DNA of 56,161 nucleotides from Prevotellaceae bacterium UBA1746 (GTDB taxonomy: Bacteria > Bacteroidota > Bacteroidia > Bacteroidales > Bacteroidaceae). This document shows positions 33,898-41,879 of the stretch, piece after piece (the first letter of the stretch is position 1; every line of letters begins with the position of its first letter). The notes under the pieces were generated by a model that did no database searches, had not been told where the DNA came from, and saw only the letters and a list, made by a program, of their open reading frames with translations. The stretch lies in assembly GCA_002314875.1 (NCBI GenBank), contig DCHS01000001.1:1-56161 (forward strand), in the 5' to 3' direction. A program made the position numbers and the translations under genes.

Positions 33898-35070
33898 TTA
33901 CTTCTTATCAGCCTCAATCTTGTTTCTTACAGGATTAGCATACATTGTGAGGAGACGCTCACGAAGGAAGGCTTCATCCTTGTTAGGAATATCAATCTTA
34001 GCCAGCTGGCCATTGATGTACTTATTGAACTTAGCCTCATCCTCAGGAGTATAGAACATAGAGAACTGACGAGTTCCCTCGAGAATGTCAAGCGCAATAT
34101 AGTTGCCAGGGAAAAGCTTATAACCTTTATGGATTTCCTTATCCATTCGGCGAGCCACTTCATCGAAGAAGTAACCATCGGGAATTCCTTCTAGTTCATC
34201 AAGCCAAGTGTTGATACAAGGAGCACATTCGTAAACGACATGACCCTTGAAGCCCATAATGCCAACCTTCATATTGTCGAGGTCATCCTGACGAGTCTTA
34301 CGGTACTTGGGATTGTCACGCTTCAGTTGGAATTCCTTAGCTTTCAAATAATCACAAGGATCGTACTCATAACTAATCGTTGTAGGAACAATGTTCAAAG
34401 GCTTCAGACATTCAATGAAAGTTCCTTCTGCGCCCATAGCCAGCATCTTCAATACTGCTGCCTGAGTATGGTCGCTGCTATCCTTTGCACGACCTTCGCG
34501 CTGAGCAATCCAGATATTTTCCTTCTTCTGGGTTACAGCAAAGTGAATGTATTCACTCATCAACTGACTGCTCTTGTACATTTCACGAGGCGTCAAAGAT
34601 CGACGTACAATGAAGGCCTTGTTCAAACGGACGAGCTTTTCAATCCAGGGATAGATGAGCAAGTTATCGCCAATGGCAATCTCTACAGTAGTCTCGTATT
34701 TGTGATTGATGAGCAGAACATCAAGCAGAGCACTGTCAAGAACAATATCACGATGATTGCTTACGAACGTGTAGCGTCCCTTGGGATCGGGAATAGGACG
34801 ACCTCCAAAGGAAATGTCTGTCATACAACGCTTGATGACAGCCTCTACTACCGGTTTCATAAACTTTACTTGGAAACCAAGGAGAGTCTTAACACCGCCA
34901 AAGGCAAAAATTGTCTTGAAGACGCCACGGCGAGCGAATTTGGGAAGCCAAGGCACATAGCCACGAATAAGTCTTGAAAACTGGCGATCTTCAATAAGTT
35001 CATTGAACGCCTGTTTTACCTCGTCGTCATTATATGGACGAATCGGGTCAAATTTTGAGGGAACTTCCAT
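33898..35070 (-). CDS. PlsC/PlsB-related acyltransferase
   Basis: A 390-residue acyltransferase that probably acylates a glycerol-phosphate or related lipid precursor at the inner-membrane face. The catalytic block is FVSNHRDIVLDSALLDVLL; here the Asp is six residues after His rather than five as in the classical HX4D motif. A second family block, WIAQREGRAKDSSD, corresponds to the EGxR-type glycerol-phosphate-binding motif. It is the last gene of an operon with a PASTA protein, a pseudouridine synthase and Ddl. The exact acyl acceptor cannot be told. Confidence 0.75.
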   Translation of the reverse strand: MEVPSKFDPIRPYNDDEVKQAFNELIEDRQFSRLIRGYVPWLPKFARRGVFKTIFAFGGVKTLLGFQVKFMKPVVEAVIKRCMTDISFGGRPIPDPKGRYTFVSNHRDIVLDSALLDVLLINHKYETTVEIAIGDNLLIYPWIEKLVRLNKAFIVRRSLTPREMYKSSQLMSEYIHFAVTQKKENIWIAQREGRAKDSSDHTQAAVLKMLAMGAEGTFIECLKPLNIVPTTISYEYDPCDYLKAKEFQLKRDNPKYRKTRQDDLDNMKVGIMGFKGHVVYECAPCINTWLDELEGIPDGYFFDEVARRMDKEIHKGYKLFPGNYIALDILEGTRQFSMFYTPEDEAKFNKYINGQLAKIDIPNKDEAFLRERLLTMYANPVRNKIEADKK

Positions 35071-35165
35071 ATTATAGGGGATATATAATTTTCTTTGAAA
35101 AGACCATTGCTTTCTCCCGAGCTATTCCTTCATAAAATAGAAAACACGAACGGGAAAAAGCTTTA

Positions 35166-36161
35166 TCAGCAAAGGCGGCCTTCGATGATTTCAGAGAGAA
35201 CATCCTTAATCTCTAATTCTGACGCACGAACCTGCTGAGGAATGAAACTGGCGGGAGTCATACCGGGGGTGGTATTGATTTCCAAAAGGTTAATCTGTTC
35301 CTTACCCTTTTCACCAGAGAGAATGTAGTCAATGCGAATGATGCCATAGCAACCCATCATATTATAGATGTATTTGGTCATATCACTCACACGCGCTGCT
35401 GTTTCAGGGGCAATACGAGCGGGAGTAATCTCATCGCTCTTGCCTTCGTACTTAGCTTCGTAGTCGAAGAACTCAACGCCTTTTACAACTACCTCAGTAA
35501 TGGGGAAGGTATAAGGCTCACCGCTGAGACGGCGGAAACAACCGCAGGTAATTTCTGTACCAACGAGGAGTTTTTCGATCATCACCTCATCGCTCTCGTC
35601 CATCGCCTTGTCAATGGCGGGAGTTAGCTCTTCAAGGGTCTTCACCTTGGTCACACCGAAACTGGAACCACCAGCATTGGGCTTAACAAAGCAAGGAAGA
35701 CCAAGACGTTCAACGATGGCTTCATCTGCAGGACGTTCCATGCCTTTGCGAACCATTACGCTGTCAGAGAGGTGCAACTCAGGGAAAGAACGGAGGAAAT
35801 TGTTCAGCGCGAACTTATTGAAAGTCAAAGATTCTACAAGAACATCGCTGGTACTGTAAGGCATACCAATCAAATCAAAGTAACCTTGAAGAATACCATT
35901 CTCTCCAGGAGTGCCATGGATGGTGATGTACGCAAAATCGAAACGCTTCTTCTCACCATTGAGCATATAACTGAAATCATTGAGATCCATCGGGATGCGT
36001 TCGTCACCAACGACAACGCTCATCTCGCGGCCTAACTGTTCAACGATATGACAATCATACTTCTCAGCGTCCATAAAGGACATAATTCCGCCCGCACTAC
36101 GCAGGCTGACATCATGCTCGGAGCTATCACCTCCGGCTATAATTGCAATTTGCTTTTTCAT
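35166..36161 (-). CDS. ddl: D-alanine--D-alanine ligase
   Basis: A 331-residue ATP-grasp enzyme that joins two D-alanines for peptidoglycan precursors in the cytoplasm. Seen are the N-terminal AIIAGGDSSEHDVSLRSA, GTPGENGILQGYFDLIGMPY, the ATP-binding KPNAGGSSFGV loop, and the metal site EINTTPGMTPASFIPQQ. All core residues appear present and the length is typical. It lies 52 nt behind the pseudouridine synthase and 95 nt before the acyltransferase, in an operon with a PASTA protein. Confidence 0.96.
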   Translation of the reverse strand: MKKQIAIIAGGDSSEHDVSLRSAGGIMSFMDAEKYDCHIVEQLGREMSVVVGDERIPMDLNDFSYMLNGEKKRFDFAYITIHGTPGENGILQGYFDLIGMPYSTSDVLVESLTFNKFALNNFLRSFPELHLSDSVMVRKGMERPADEAIVERLGLPCFVKPNAGGSSFGVTKVKTLEELTPAIDKAMDESDEVMIEKLLVGTEITCGCFRRLSGEPYTFPITEVVVKGVEFFDYEAKYEGKSDEITPARIAPETAARVSDMTKYIYNMMGCYGIIRIDYILSGEKGKEQINLLEINTTPGMTPASFIPQQVRASELEIKDVLSEIIEGRLC

Positions 36162-36213
36162 TGTTAAAGTTGTTGTGCCAGATAGTCTGGCCCTTCCGGA
36201 TAGTCCGGTACTT

Positions 36214-37272
36214 TTATTTTATTCCTGCGATATAGGTGCGCCACTTTTCAATGAGAGCAGCCATATCGGGGGCTATTTCACTGTTAAAATCCATTTCCTC
36301 GCCAGTCTTGGGATGGCAAAAGCCTAAGGTCTTTGCATGCAGTGCCTGGCGGGGGCAGAGTGTCATACAGTTATGAATAAAACTGTTATAGGTAGAACTC
36401 TTGGTACCCCATAAAATCTGATCACCTCCATATCTCTCATCAGCAAAGAGAGGATGGCCGATGTGCTTCATGTGAGCACGAATCTGGTGGGTACGACCGG
36501 TTTCTAAGACACATTCAACGAGGGTAACATAGCCAAAGCGTTCGAGAACGCGGTAATGGGTCACTGCCGGTTTTCCTATTTCAGAATCTGGCGGAAACAC
36601 TGCCATCTGCAAGCGGTCCTTGGGATTGCGACCTATATTACCTTCTATGCGGCCTGAGTCTTCCTGGACATTTCCCCAAACCAGCGCGTTGTACTTCCTT
36701 CGCGTTGTCTTATTGAAGAACTGAGCGCAGAGCTTTGTTTTGGCATCTGGAGTCTTAGCAATAACAAGAAGACCGCTGGTATCTTTATCTATACGATGAA
36801 CCAGACCGACCGTCGGATCATTGGGATCGTAGTCGGGGTTGTCACGCAAATGCCATGCCAAAGCGTTCACCAATGTACCGGTGTAGTTACCACATCCTGG
36901 ATGAACAACAAGGCCTGCAGGCTTATTCAGCACAATAACTTCAGAGTCTTCAAAAACAATATCGAGGGGAATTTCCTCTGCGATAATCGTGGTATCGTGC
37001 TTCGGACGATCGAGCATCAGCGTGATAACATCACCAGGCTTTACTCGATAATTTGATTTGACGGGCTTTCCGTTGGCGTGGATACAGCCTGCATCTGCTG
37101 CCATCTGAATGCGATTGCGGGATGTGTCGTGGAGAAGATTGATTATGAACTTGTCGACTCTCAACAACTGCTGGCCTTTGTCTGCCACCAATCGCCAATG
37201 CTCGTACAAACCGTCTTCGAGTTCCAACTCCAGATCGTCAATTCCTTTTTCCGTCAATATATCTTTTTCCAA
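36214..37272 (-). CDS. rluD: RluA/RluD-family pseudouridine synthase
   Basis: A 352-residue RNA-modifying enzyme. An S4 RNA-binding domain (about 35-95; LRVDKFIINLLHDTSRNRIQ, VKPGDVITLML) precedes the catalytic domain with HRIDKDTSGLLVIAKT, whose Asp is the nucleophile, and ETGRTHQIRAHMKHIGHPL. The S4 domain and length favour RluD (23S rRNA) over RluA itself. It stands 55 nt behind the PASTA gene and before ddl. Specific target uridines are inferred from the subfamily only. Confidence 0.9.
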   Translation of the reverse strand: MEKDILTEKGIDDLELELEDGLYEHWRLVADKGQQLLRVDKFIINLLHDTSRNRIQMAADAGCIHANGKPVKSNYRVKPGDVITLMLDRPKHDTTIIAEEIPLDIVFEDSEVIVLNKPAGLVVHPGCGNYTGTLVNALAWHLRDNPDYDPNDPTVGLVHRIDKDTSGLLVIAKTPDAKTKLCAQFFNKTTRRKYNALVWGNVQEDSGRIEGNIGRNPKDRLQMAVFPPDSEIGKPAVTHYRVLERFGYVTLVECVLETGRTHQIRAHMKHIGHPLFADERYGGDQILWGTKSSTYNSFIHNCMTLCPRQALHAKTLGFCHPKTGEEMDFNSEIAPDMAALIEKWRTYIAGIK

Positions 37273-37327
37273 ATTGTCGTGAGTTCAAAAAGAAAAGTAA
37301 AACTTTATATCTAAATTGTAACCTGGA

Positions 37328-38014
37328 TTATTCCATAATGTTTTGCAGACTTGCTTCCTGTGCAGCCTGAGCCTCAAGAGCCTGCTGACGATAGAATTCC
37401 TGTCGAGCAAACTCCTTTTCCATTGCCCAGGCAGCAGAATCGTTACCATTGAAAACATCTTCCAAAGTTCCATCGCCACAGACAACAGCCACAGGACGGT
37501 CAACGCCGATACGATCACCAAAATTAACTTCGCGACCGTTAACTTCAAGGCGATATACCAAATCATAATCACCCTTGATGCGCTTTGCCTGAACATTCTT
37601 GAAACCAAGAGCGCGAAGTTTGTATTCGGCCTCACGAAGCGGACCGTCAACCACGGAAGGCAATGCCACCTTACGGGCAGAGGCTGAATTTACCGTCACA
37701 TACACAACGCGGTTGTATTTTACCTCTGTTCCTGCAGGAATCTGCTGTTCGAGTACTATGTCTGCGGGACGATTGGTAACATAGCCAGTATCAACCACAA
37801 GAACACGAAGATTGGCATCTTCCAGTTTTTCCTCGGCCACATCAAAAGTCTCGCCAGTGATATCAGGAACGATGACCGTCTTGCCATGGTTTGTATAGAT
37901 GTCCAGGAAAAAGAACATACCGACAATGGACAGAGCAACCAGAGCGGCCATGATTACAAGGCTACCCCAGAATGAAGGACTGAAAACAGTGCGGAATAGT
38001 TCGCGAAAGGTCAT
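37328..38014 (-). CDS. Orphan PASTA-domain membrane protein
   Basis: A 228-residue protein with one transmembrane helix (about 16-36, FWGSLVIMAALVALSIVGMFF) and an extracytoplasmic part made of at least two PASTA domains (VIVPDITGETFDVAEEKLED … LEQQIPAGTEV; then VALPSVVDGPLREAEYKLRALGF). PASTA modules bind peptidoglycan fragments in other proteins. No kinase or transpeptidase domain is attached, unlike in Firmicutes and Actinobacteria. It leads an operon with rluD, ddl and an acyltransferase, tying it to the cell envelope. The C-terminal 40 residues are Gln/Ala-rich. It has its own promoter. Confidence 0.88.
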   Translation of the reverse strand: MTFRELFRTVFSPSFWGSLVIMAALVALSIVGMFFFLDIYTNHGKTVIVPDITGETFDVAEEKLEDANLRVLVVDTGYVTNRPADIVLEQQIPAGTEVKYNRVVYVTVNSASARKVALPSVVDGPLREAEYKLRALGFKNVQAKRIKGDYDLVYRLEVNGREVNFGDRIGVDRPVAVVCGDGTLEDVFNGNDSAAWAMEKEFARQEFYRQQALEAQAAQEASLQNIME

Positions 38015-38067
38015 ATCTTTGTTGATTCGTTATTCTAATGGATGCATATTACTGCAATTTATTGTGG

Positions 38068-38099
38068 CAAATTTACGGCATTCCCTTGAAAGTACCAAA
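38068..38099 (-). promoter_or_regulatory. Promoter of the PASTA-rluD-ddl operon
   Basis: TTTG (38096-38099) and TAAATTTG (38068-38075) on the minus strand are 20 bp apart, giving a leader of about 45-50 nt. Confidence 0.6.
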
Positions 38100-38154
38100 A
38101 AAAGAGAGGGAAAATTATAATTTTCCAAGTGTAACAGTAGAAAATTGTATTATT

Positions 38155-38188
38155 TGTCATTAATGTTTCCAAAAATGTCGTAATTTTG
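38155..38188 (+). promoter_or_regulatory. Promoter of the esterase gene
   Basis: TTTG (38155-38158) and TAATTTTG (38181-38188) are 22 bp apart, slightly wide; shifting to TTGT gives 21. The leader is about 22 nt. Confidence 0.5.
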
Positions 38189-38214
38189 CAAAAACATATT
38201 AACATCCAACAACT

Positions 38215-39513
38215 ATGAAACAGCTTTTCCTTTCTCTTGCACTGACAACGGCCGCATCCTTTGCCGGTATGAGTGCAATGGCCCAGCAAGCCATTTTCGA
38301 CCCGCACAACGTTTCATCTCCCACGCTCAATGCTGATGGCACGGTGACTTTCAATCTTTATGCGCCCAATGCCCATGATGTAAAAATAACCGGTGACTTC
38401 CTTCCCAAACACATGATGGACACTCCATACGGAAAGTGGGAAGTAGATGGCCAGGAGGTATTGACCAAGAGCGAGAACGGCCTTTGGAGTTTTACCACAA
38501 AAACCAGTCTCGACCCAGAACTGTACATGTACAAGTTCCTTGTTGACGATGTTGATGTTCTCGATCCTGCGAACATTCATCGTACACGCGACGTACGTAC
38601 AAATATGTCAAACTTTATTGTAACCCATGCTCTTGGTGATCGTGGTTATCTTTACAGTGCTCACTATGCCCAGAAGGGTAATCTTCATGGCAATGTTTCC
38701 GAAGTTTGGTACGACTCTCCAACCCTTGGCACTACCCGTCGTTTCTCAGTTTACACTCCTGCCGGCTACGAAACGGGAAAGGCTAAATATCCTGTGCTCT
38801 ATCTCCTTCATGGTATGGGTGGTGATGAGACGGCTTGGCTCGAATTAGGTCGTACAGCTCAAATCCTTGACAATCTGATTGCTATGGGAAAATGTGAGCC
38901 TATGATTGTTGTGATGCCAAATGGCCATACAGAGAATAACGCTGCACCTGGTATTAATGGTCCTTTGACCCTCGTAGAAGGACAAATCATAGAAGAAAAA
39001 TCTGTTCCTCAGCGTTCCACTCCTCATCTTGAACCTCTTGCTGTCGAAGTAAAAGAGCGTGGTGGTTTGATGACCGAAAGTTTCCCTGACATTATGAAGT
39101 ATGTGGAAAAACATTTCCGCGTAAAGAAGGGCAAGGACAACACGGCTATCTGCGGTCTTTCCATGGGTGGTTTTCATTCTTACAGCATCAGTCAGACTTA
39201 TCCCGACCGTTTCGGTTATGTCGGATTGTTCTCCGCTGCCATTTCCATGTCTGATCGCGACAAGAGCACTTATGACAACATCAAGGCTGACAAGAAAACA
39301 GAAAAACGTCTGAAGAAACTATTCTCTAATCCTCCTCATCTCTATTGGATTGCCATTGGAAACACCGATTTCCTTTACCAACAGAACAAGGACTACCGCC
39401 GTTATCTTGATGAAAATCAGTATCCTTACGAATATCGCGAATCTGACGGTGGCCACATCTGGCGCAACTGGCGAATTTATCTCTCCGAATTTACTCAGAA
39501 GCTCTTTAAGTAA
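38215..39513 (+). CDS. Exported esterase, CE1-like, with N-terminal E-set domain
   Basis: A 432-residue exported alpha/beta hydrolase. After a signal peptide (residues 1-23, ending AMAQ) comes an immunoglobulin-like E-set domain (about 35-130; TFNLYAPNAHDVKITGDF), as in many feruloyl and acetyl-xylan esterases. The hydrolase domain shows YLLHGMGGDETAW, nucleophile Ser316 in GLSMGG and likely catalytic His414 in GGHIWRNW. Removing acyl groups from plant or other polysaccharides is the family role; the substrate is not determined. It is monocistronic with its own promoter and terminator. Confidence 0.87.
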   Translation: MKQLFLSLALTTAASFAGMSAMAQQAIFDPHNVSSPTLNADGTVTFNLYAPNAHDVKITGDFLPKHMMDTPYGKWEVDGQEVLTKSENGLWSFTTKTSLDPELYMYKFLVDDVDVLDPANIHRTRDVRTNMSNFIVTHALGDRGYLYSAHYAQKGNLHGNVSEVWYDSPTLGTTRRFSVYTPAGYETGKAKYPVLYLLHGMGGDETAWLELGRTAQILDNLIAMGKCEPMIVVMPNGHTENNAAPGINGPLTLVEGQIIEEKSVPQRSTPHLEPLAVEVKERGGLMTESFPDIMKYVEKHFRVKKGKDNTAICGLSMGGFHSYSISQTYPDRFGYVGLFSAAISMSDRDKSTYDNIKADKKTEKRLKKLFSNPPHLYWIAIGNTDFLYQQNKDYRRYLDENQYPYEYRESDGGHIWRNWRIYLSEFTQKLFK

Positions 39514-39534
39514 CTTGCTGTTTCTCAATATGTA

Positions 39535-39568
39535 AATAGGGTCCACCTGGTTGGTAGACCCTATTTTT
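39535..39568 (+). terminator. Terminator of the esterase gene
   Basis: An imperfect hairpin with arms AATAGGGTC and GACCCTATT and inner ACC/GGT pairing, followed by TTTTTG, 22 nt after the stop codon. Confidence 0.75.
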
Positions 39569-39702
39569 GTTTTCTTTTCAAAGAACTCAGCAGGAAGATA
39601 GTCGAGCGATTTCTTTTACACTGAATCTACTTAGAATTTCTTCACCCATGCACTTAGAACCGCAATAATGTCAGAGAACTTTGTCTCTTCAATCGCTGGA
39701 TA

Positions 39703-39807
39703 TTTGAACTAGGACCGAGGTAGTTTGAACTAGGTCCGAGGTAGTTTGAACTAGGTCCGAGGTAGTTTAAACTAGGTCCGAGGTAGTTTGAATTAGGTCC
39801 GCACTAA
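39703..39807. repeat. 21-bp tandem repeat, five units
   Basis: Units begin at 39703, 39724, 39745, 39766 and 39787. The type unit is tttgaactaggtccgaggta (plus g). Units 2 and 3 are identical, 1 and 4 differ at one position, and 5 decays at its end. Read across the unit border, AACTA-N9-TAGTT forms a quasi-palindrome. Each unit contains an in-frame TAG, so it is not coding. Confidence 0.85.
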
Positions 39808-39846
39808 AACCTAGCCTTACATTTTTTCTTTTTTCAGAGAATTCCA

Positions 39847-40113
39847 AAAATATCTTTCACCTTTCACTTTTTCATATATACCATTATGTATCAACACTTT
39901 AATAAGTGAAAGAGGTATTAATCAAACTTCACTTTGCTTCACCAATAGAAAAAAATATACAGAATTTTATCATATAATTGTAGGTATTCGCAAATAATAC
40001 ATTTCTTCAACAGAAAGTGAAGAAAAAATGAAATTAAGTGAAGTCATTCTTCACCACAAAACACACTAATTAGCAAGTAGTTATGTCAAAAAGTGAAAGG
40101 TGAAAGATATTTT
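39847..40113. repeat. 267-bp element with perfect 26-bp terminal inverted repeats
   Basis: The left end 39847-39872 (beginning aaaatatctttcaccttt) is the exact reverse complement of 40088-40113. The inside is AT-rich and repeats the CTTTCAC/CTTCAC theme on both strands: CTTCAC at 39928, 39938 and 40050, GTGAAG at 40018 and 40039, and CACTT-TAAT-AAGTG at 39896-39909. No open frame of note. The layout suits a MITE-like or fold-back element, or a very long hairpin RNA. No target-site duplication was evident. Confidence 0.65.
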
Positions 40114-40181
40114 CGGATTTTTCCTGATTTCCGTAGATTATTCAATAACAGAAACAAGTGTAAATGAAATAGAAAAAACTT

Positions 40182-40213
40182 CGCCCCAGACTCCAATCAA
40201 GAAGTCTGGGGCG
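40182..40213 (-). terminator. Terminator of the C4-dicarboxylate transporter gene
   Basis: CGCCCCAGACT (40182-40192) and AGTCTGGGGCG (40203-40213) form a perfect 11-bp stem; on the minus strand it is followed by AAGTTTTTTCT. It lies 28 nt after the stop. Confidence 0.85.
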
Positions 40214-40241
40214 TAATTATTTCGTTAGAAGAAAGAATCTG

Positions 40242-41687
40242 TTAATAGAACAAGTGTACGAGACCAGTTGCGATAATTGTGCTGACAATAACACATACGA
40301 GGCCGGGCATCATGAATGAGTGGTTAAGAAGATACTTTCCTATCACAGTTGTACCGCTTCGATCGAAGTTCACTGTAGCAATATCAGAGGGATAATTGGG
40401 GATGAAGAAGTATCCGTAAACTGAGGGGAGAACACCGAGGAGAACAACACCATCGATACCCAACTTATAAGCCAGCGGTAACATTGCAACAACTACGGCA
40501 CCCTGACTATTGATCAGCACTGATACTGCAAAGAAGGCAAATGCAATAGCCCAAGGATACTGACTAACAATATCTTCGAGACCTTCCTGCATCACGGTCA
40601 TATAGTTTGCGAAATAAGTATCTGCCAACCAAGCAATACCGTAGATAGCAACTACTGCCACCATACCTGACTGCCAAACAGCACCACCAACGGCCTTCTT
40701 AGGACTTGCCTTGCAGAAGATAATCATCAGAGCAGCTGCTGAAATCATAACAATCTGAATGACAATATTCATCTTCAAAGGAACGGACTTCACCTCTGTC
40801 ATACCATCAACGACAAGATTGGCTTTTACCAACTGGTCTGCAGTGATAACGAGACCCTGAGAACCAGTCATTTCTGGAGCACCCTTGATAGCCTTAATGG
40901 TATCGTATGAGGGAAGAAGATTTTGGAAAGATGCAAAGATAACGATGATAACGAGAGCTGCGAGGAAAATGTAAACAGCACGCTTTGCACTTGCAGGAAT
41001 TTCCTTATCCAAAGAAGTTGCAGAAGATCCATACATATATTTGTAAGTCTCGGGATCCTGGCAACGAGCCTGGAATTTGGGATCCTTATCGAGATCCAAA
41101 CCTCTATGATATGAACAAGCTGCTGCAGCCATCAAACCGCAAAGGCAAGCGGGAATGCTGACCATCAACACTTGAGGAATGGTAATATTGAAACCGTTAG
41201 CAGCGGAGATTGTTGTAAAAGCCACAACAGCAGCAGCAATCGGAGAACAGGTGATACCTACCTGAGAGGCAATACTTGCAACACCACAGGGACGCTCAGG
41301 ACGGATGCCCTTCTTCAGTGCGATATCGCATATAATCGGCATCAAGGTATAAACCACATGGCCAGTTCCTACAAGAACGGTGAGGAAGAATGTACAGAGA
41401 GGAGCATAGAACGTAATATGGTCAGGGTGCTTACGGAGCAACTTCTCCGCAATCTGAATCAACCAGTCCATACCACCCGAAGCCTGCATCATACCGGCAC
41501 AAGTAACGGCAGCAATAATAATGTAAATAACATCGGTCGGAGGAGTTCCGGGCTTCATACCCCAACACAATACAAGAATGGCAAGACCGATACCTGAAAT
41601 GGCACCCAATGCCAAAGATCCGTAGCGTGAACCCACATAGAGGGCCAGCAACACTACGAGCAACTGAAGAATCATCACAACAGTCAT
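40242..41687 (-). CDS. dcuB: Anaerobic C4-dicarboxylate transporter, Dcu family
   Basis: A 481-residue inner-membrane transporter with about twelve helices. The Dcu opening is recognisable (LGAISGIGLAILVLCWGMKP, then MMQASGGMDWLIQIAEKLLR and GTGHVVYTLMPIICDIA, CSPIAAAVVAF). Family members exchange fumarate, malate or aspartate for succinate during fumarate respiration. It is somewhat longer than E. coli DcuA/B because of a central loop (about 195-300) with a cytoplasmic or periplasmic insertion. It is monocistronic. The promoter carries operator-like sites of the same type as glpA. DcuA versus DcuB cannot be settled. Confidence 0.9.
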   Translation of the reverse strand: MTVVMILQLLVVLLALYVGSRYGSLALGAISGIGLAILVLCWGMKPGTPPTDVIYIIIAAVTCAGMMQASGGMDWLIQIAEKLLRKHPDHITFYAPLCTFFLTVLVGTGHVVYTLMPIICDIALKKGIRPERPCGVASIASQVGITCSPIAAAVVAFTTISAANGFNITIPQVLMVSIPACLCGLMAAAACSYHRGLDLDKDPKFQARCQDPETYKYMYGSSATSLDKEIPASAKRAVYIFLAALVIIVIFASFQNLLPSYDTIKAIKGAPEMTGSQGLVITADQLVKANLVVDGMTEVKSVPLKMNIVIQIVMISAAALMIIFCKASPKKAVGGAVWQSGMVAVVAIYGIAWLADTYFANYMTVMQEGLEDIVSQYPWAIAFAFFAVSVLINSQGAVVVAMLPLAYKLGIDGVVLLGVLPSVYGYFFIPNYPSDIATVNFDRSGTTVIGKYLLNHSFMMPGLVCVIVSTIIATGLVHLFY

Positions 41688-41746
41688 AGTGATTAGTTTT
41701 AATAGTTATTCTTAGGTTTGTCGAAAATGCAATCAGGAGCGACCCG

Positions 41747-41792
41747 CTTTCATTCGAAAGACAAATAATACAGTTTTCTTTCGAAGCGAAAG
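41747..41792. promoter_or_regulatory. Two operator-like palindromes in front of dcuB, matching glpA/glpR sites
   Basis: CTTTC-ATTC-GAAAG (41747-41760) and CTTTCG-AAG-CGAAAG (41778-41792) lie in the dcuB leader. The second begins 12 nt downstream of the -7 box, nearly the same position as the inverted pair at glpA, and has the same 3-bp centre spacing as the palindrome at glpR. This suggests a shared DeoR-type regulator. Confidence 0.55.
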
Positions 41793-41803
41793 ATTTTCGA
41801 CTG

Positions 41804-41835
41804 CAAAATTAGCATTAACAAAATGAAAAAACAAA
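41804..41835 (-). promoter_or_regulatory. Promoter of dcuB
   Basis: TTTG (41832-41835) and TAATTTTG (41804-41811) on the minus strand are 20 bp apart. The predicted leader is about 110 nt and contains the operator-like palindromes. Confidence 0.65.
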
Positions 41836-41879
41836 ATTTTTTCGGTAAAAAATTCTTTTTATACGAAAAAAGCCAAAAT

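Larger units (their letters stand above)
39514..40241. other. 728-bp non-coding convergent gap packed with repeats
   Basis: No frame in this gap looks like a gene. It holds, in order, the esterase terminator, a 21-bp tandem repeat, a 267-bp element between 26-bp inverted repeats, and the terminator of the dicarboxylate transporter gene. It is more AT-rich than the flanking genes. Repeats are described separately. Confidence 0.8.

Noticed and set aside
39703..39807. CRISPR array
   Set aside because: The 21-bp units follow each other directly with no spacers, and no cas gene is in the window.
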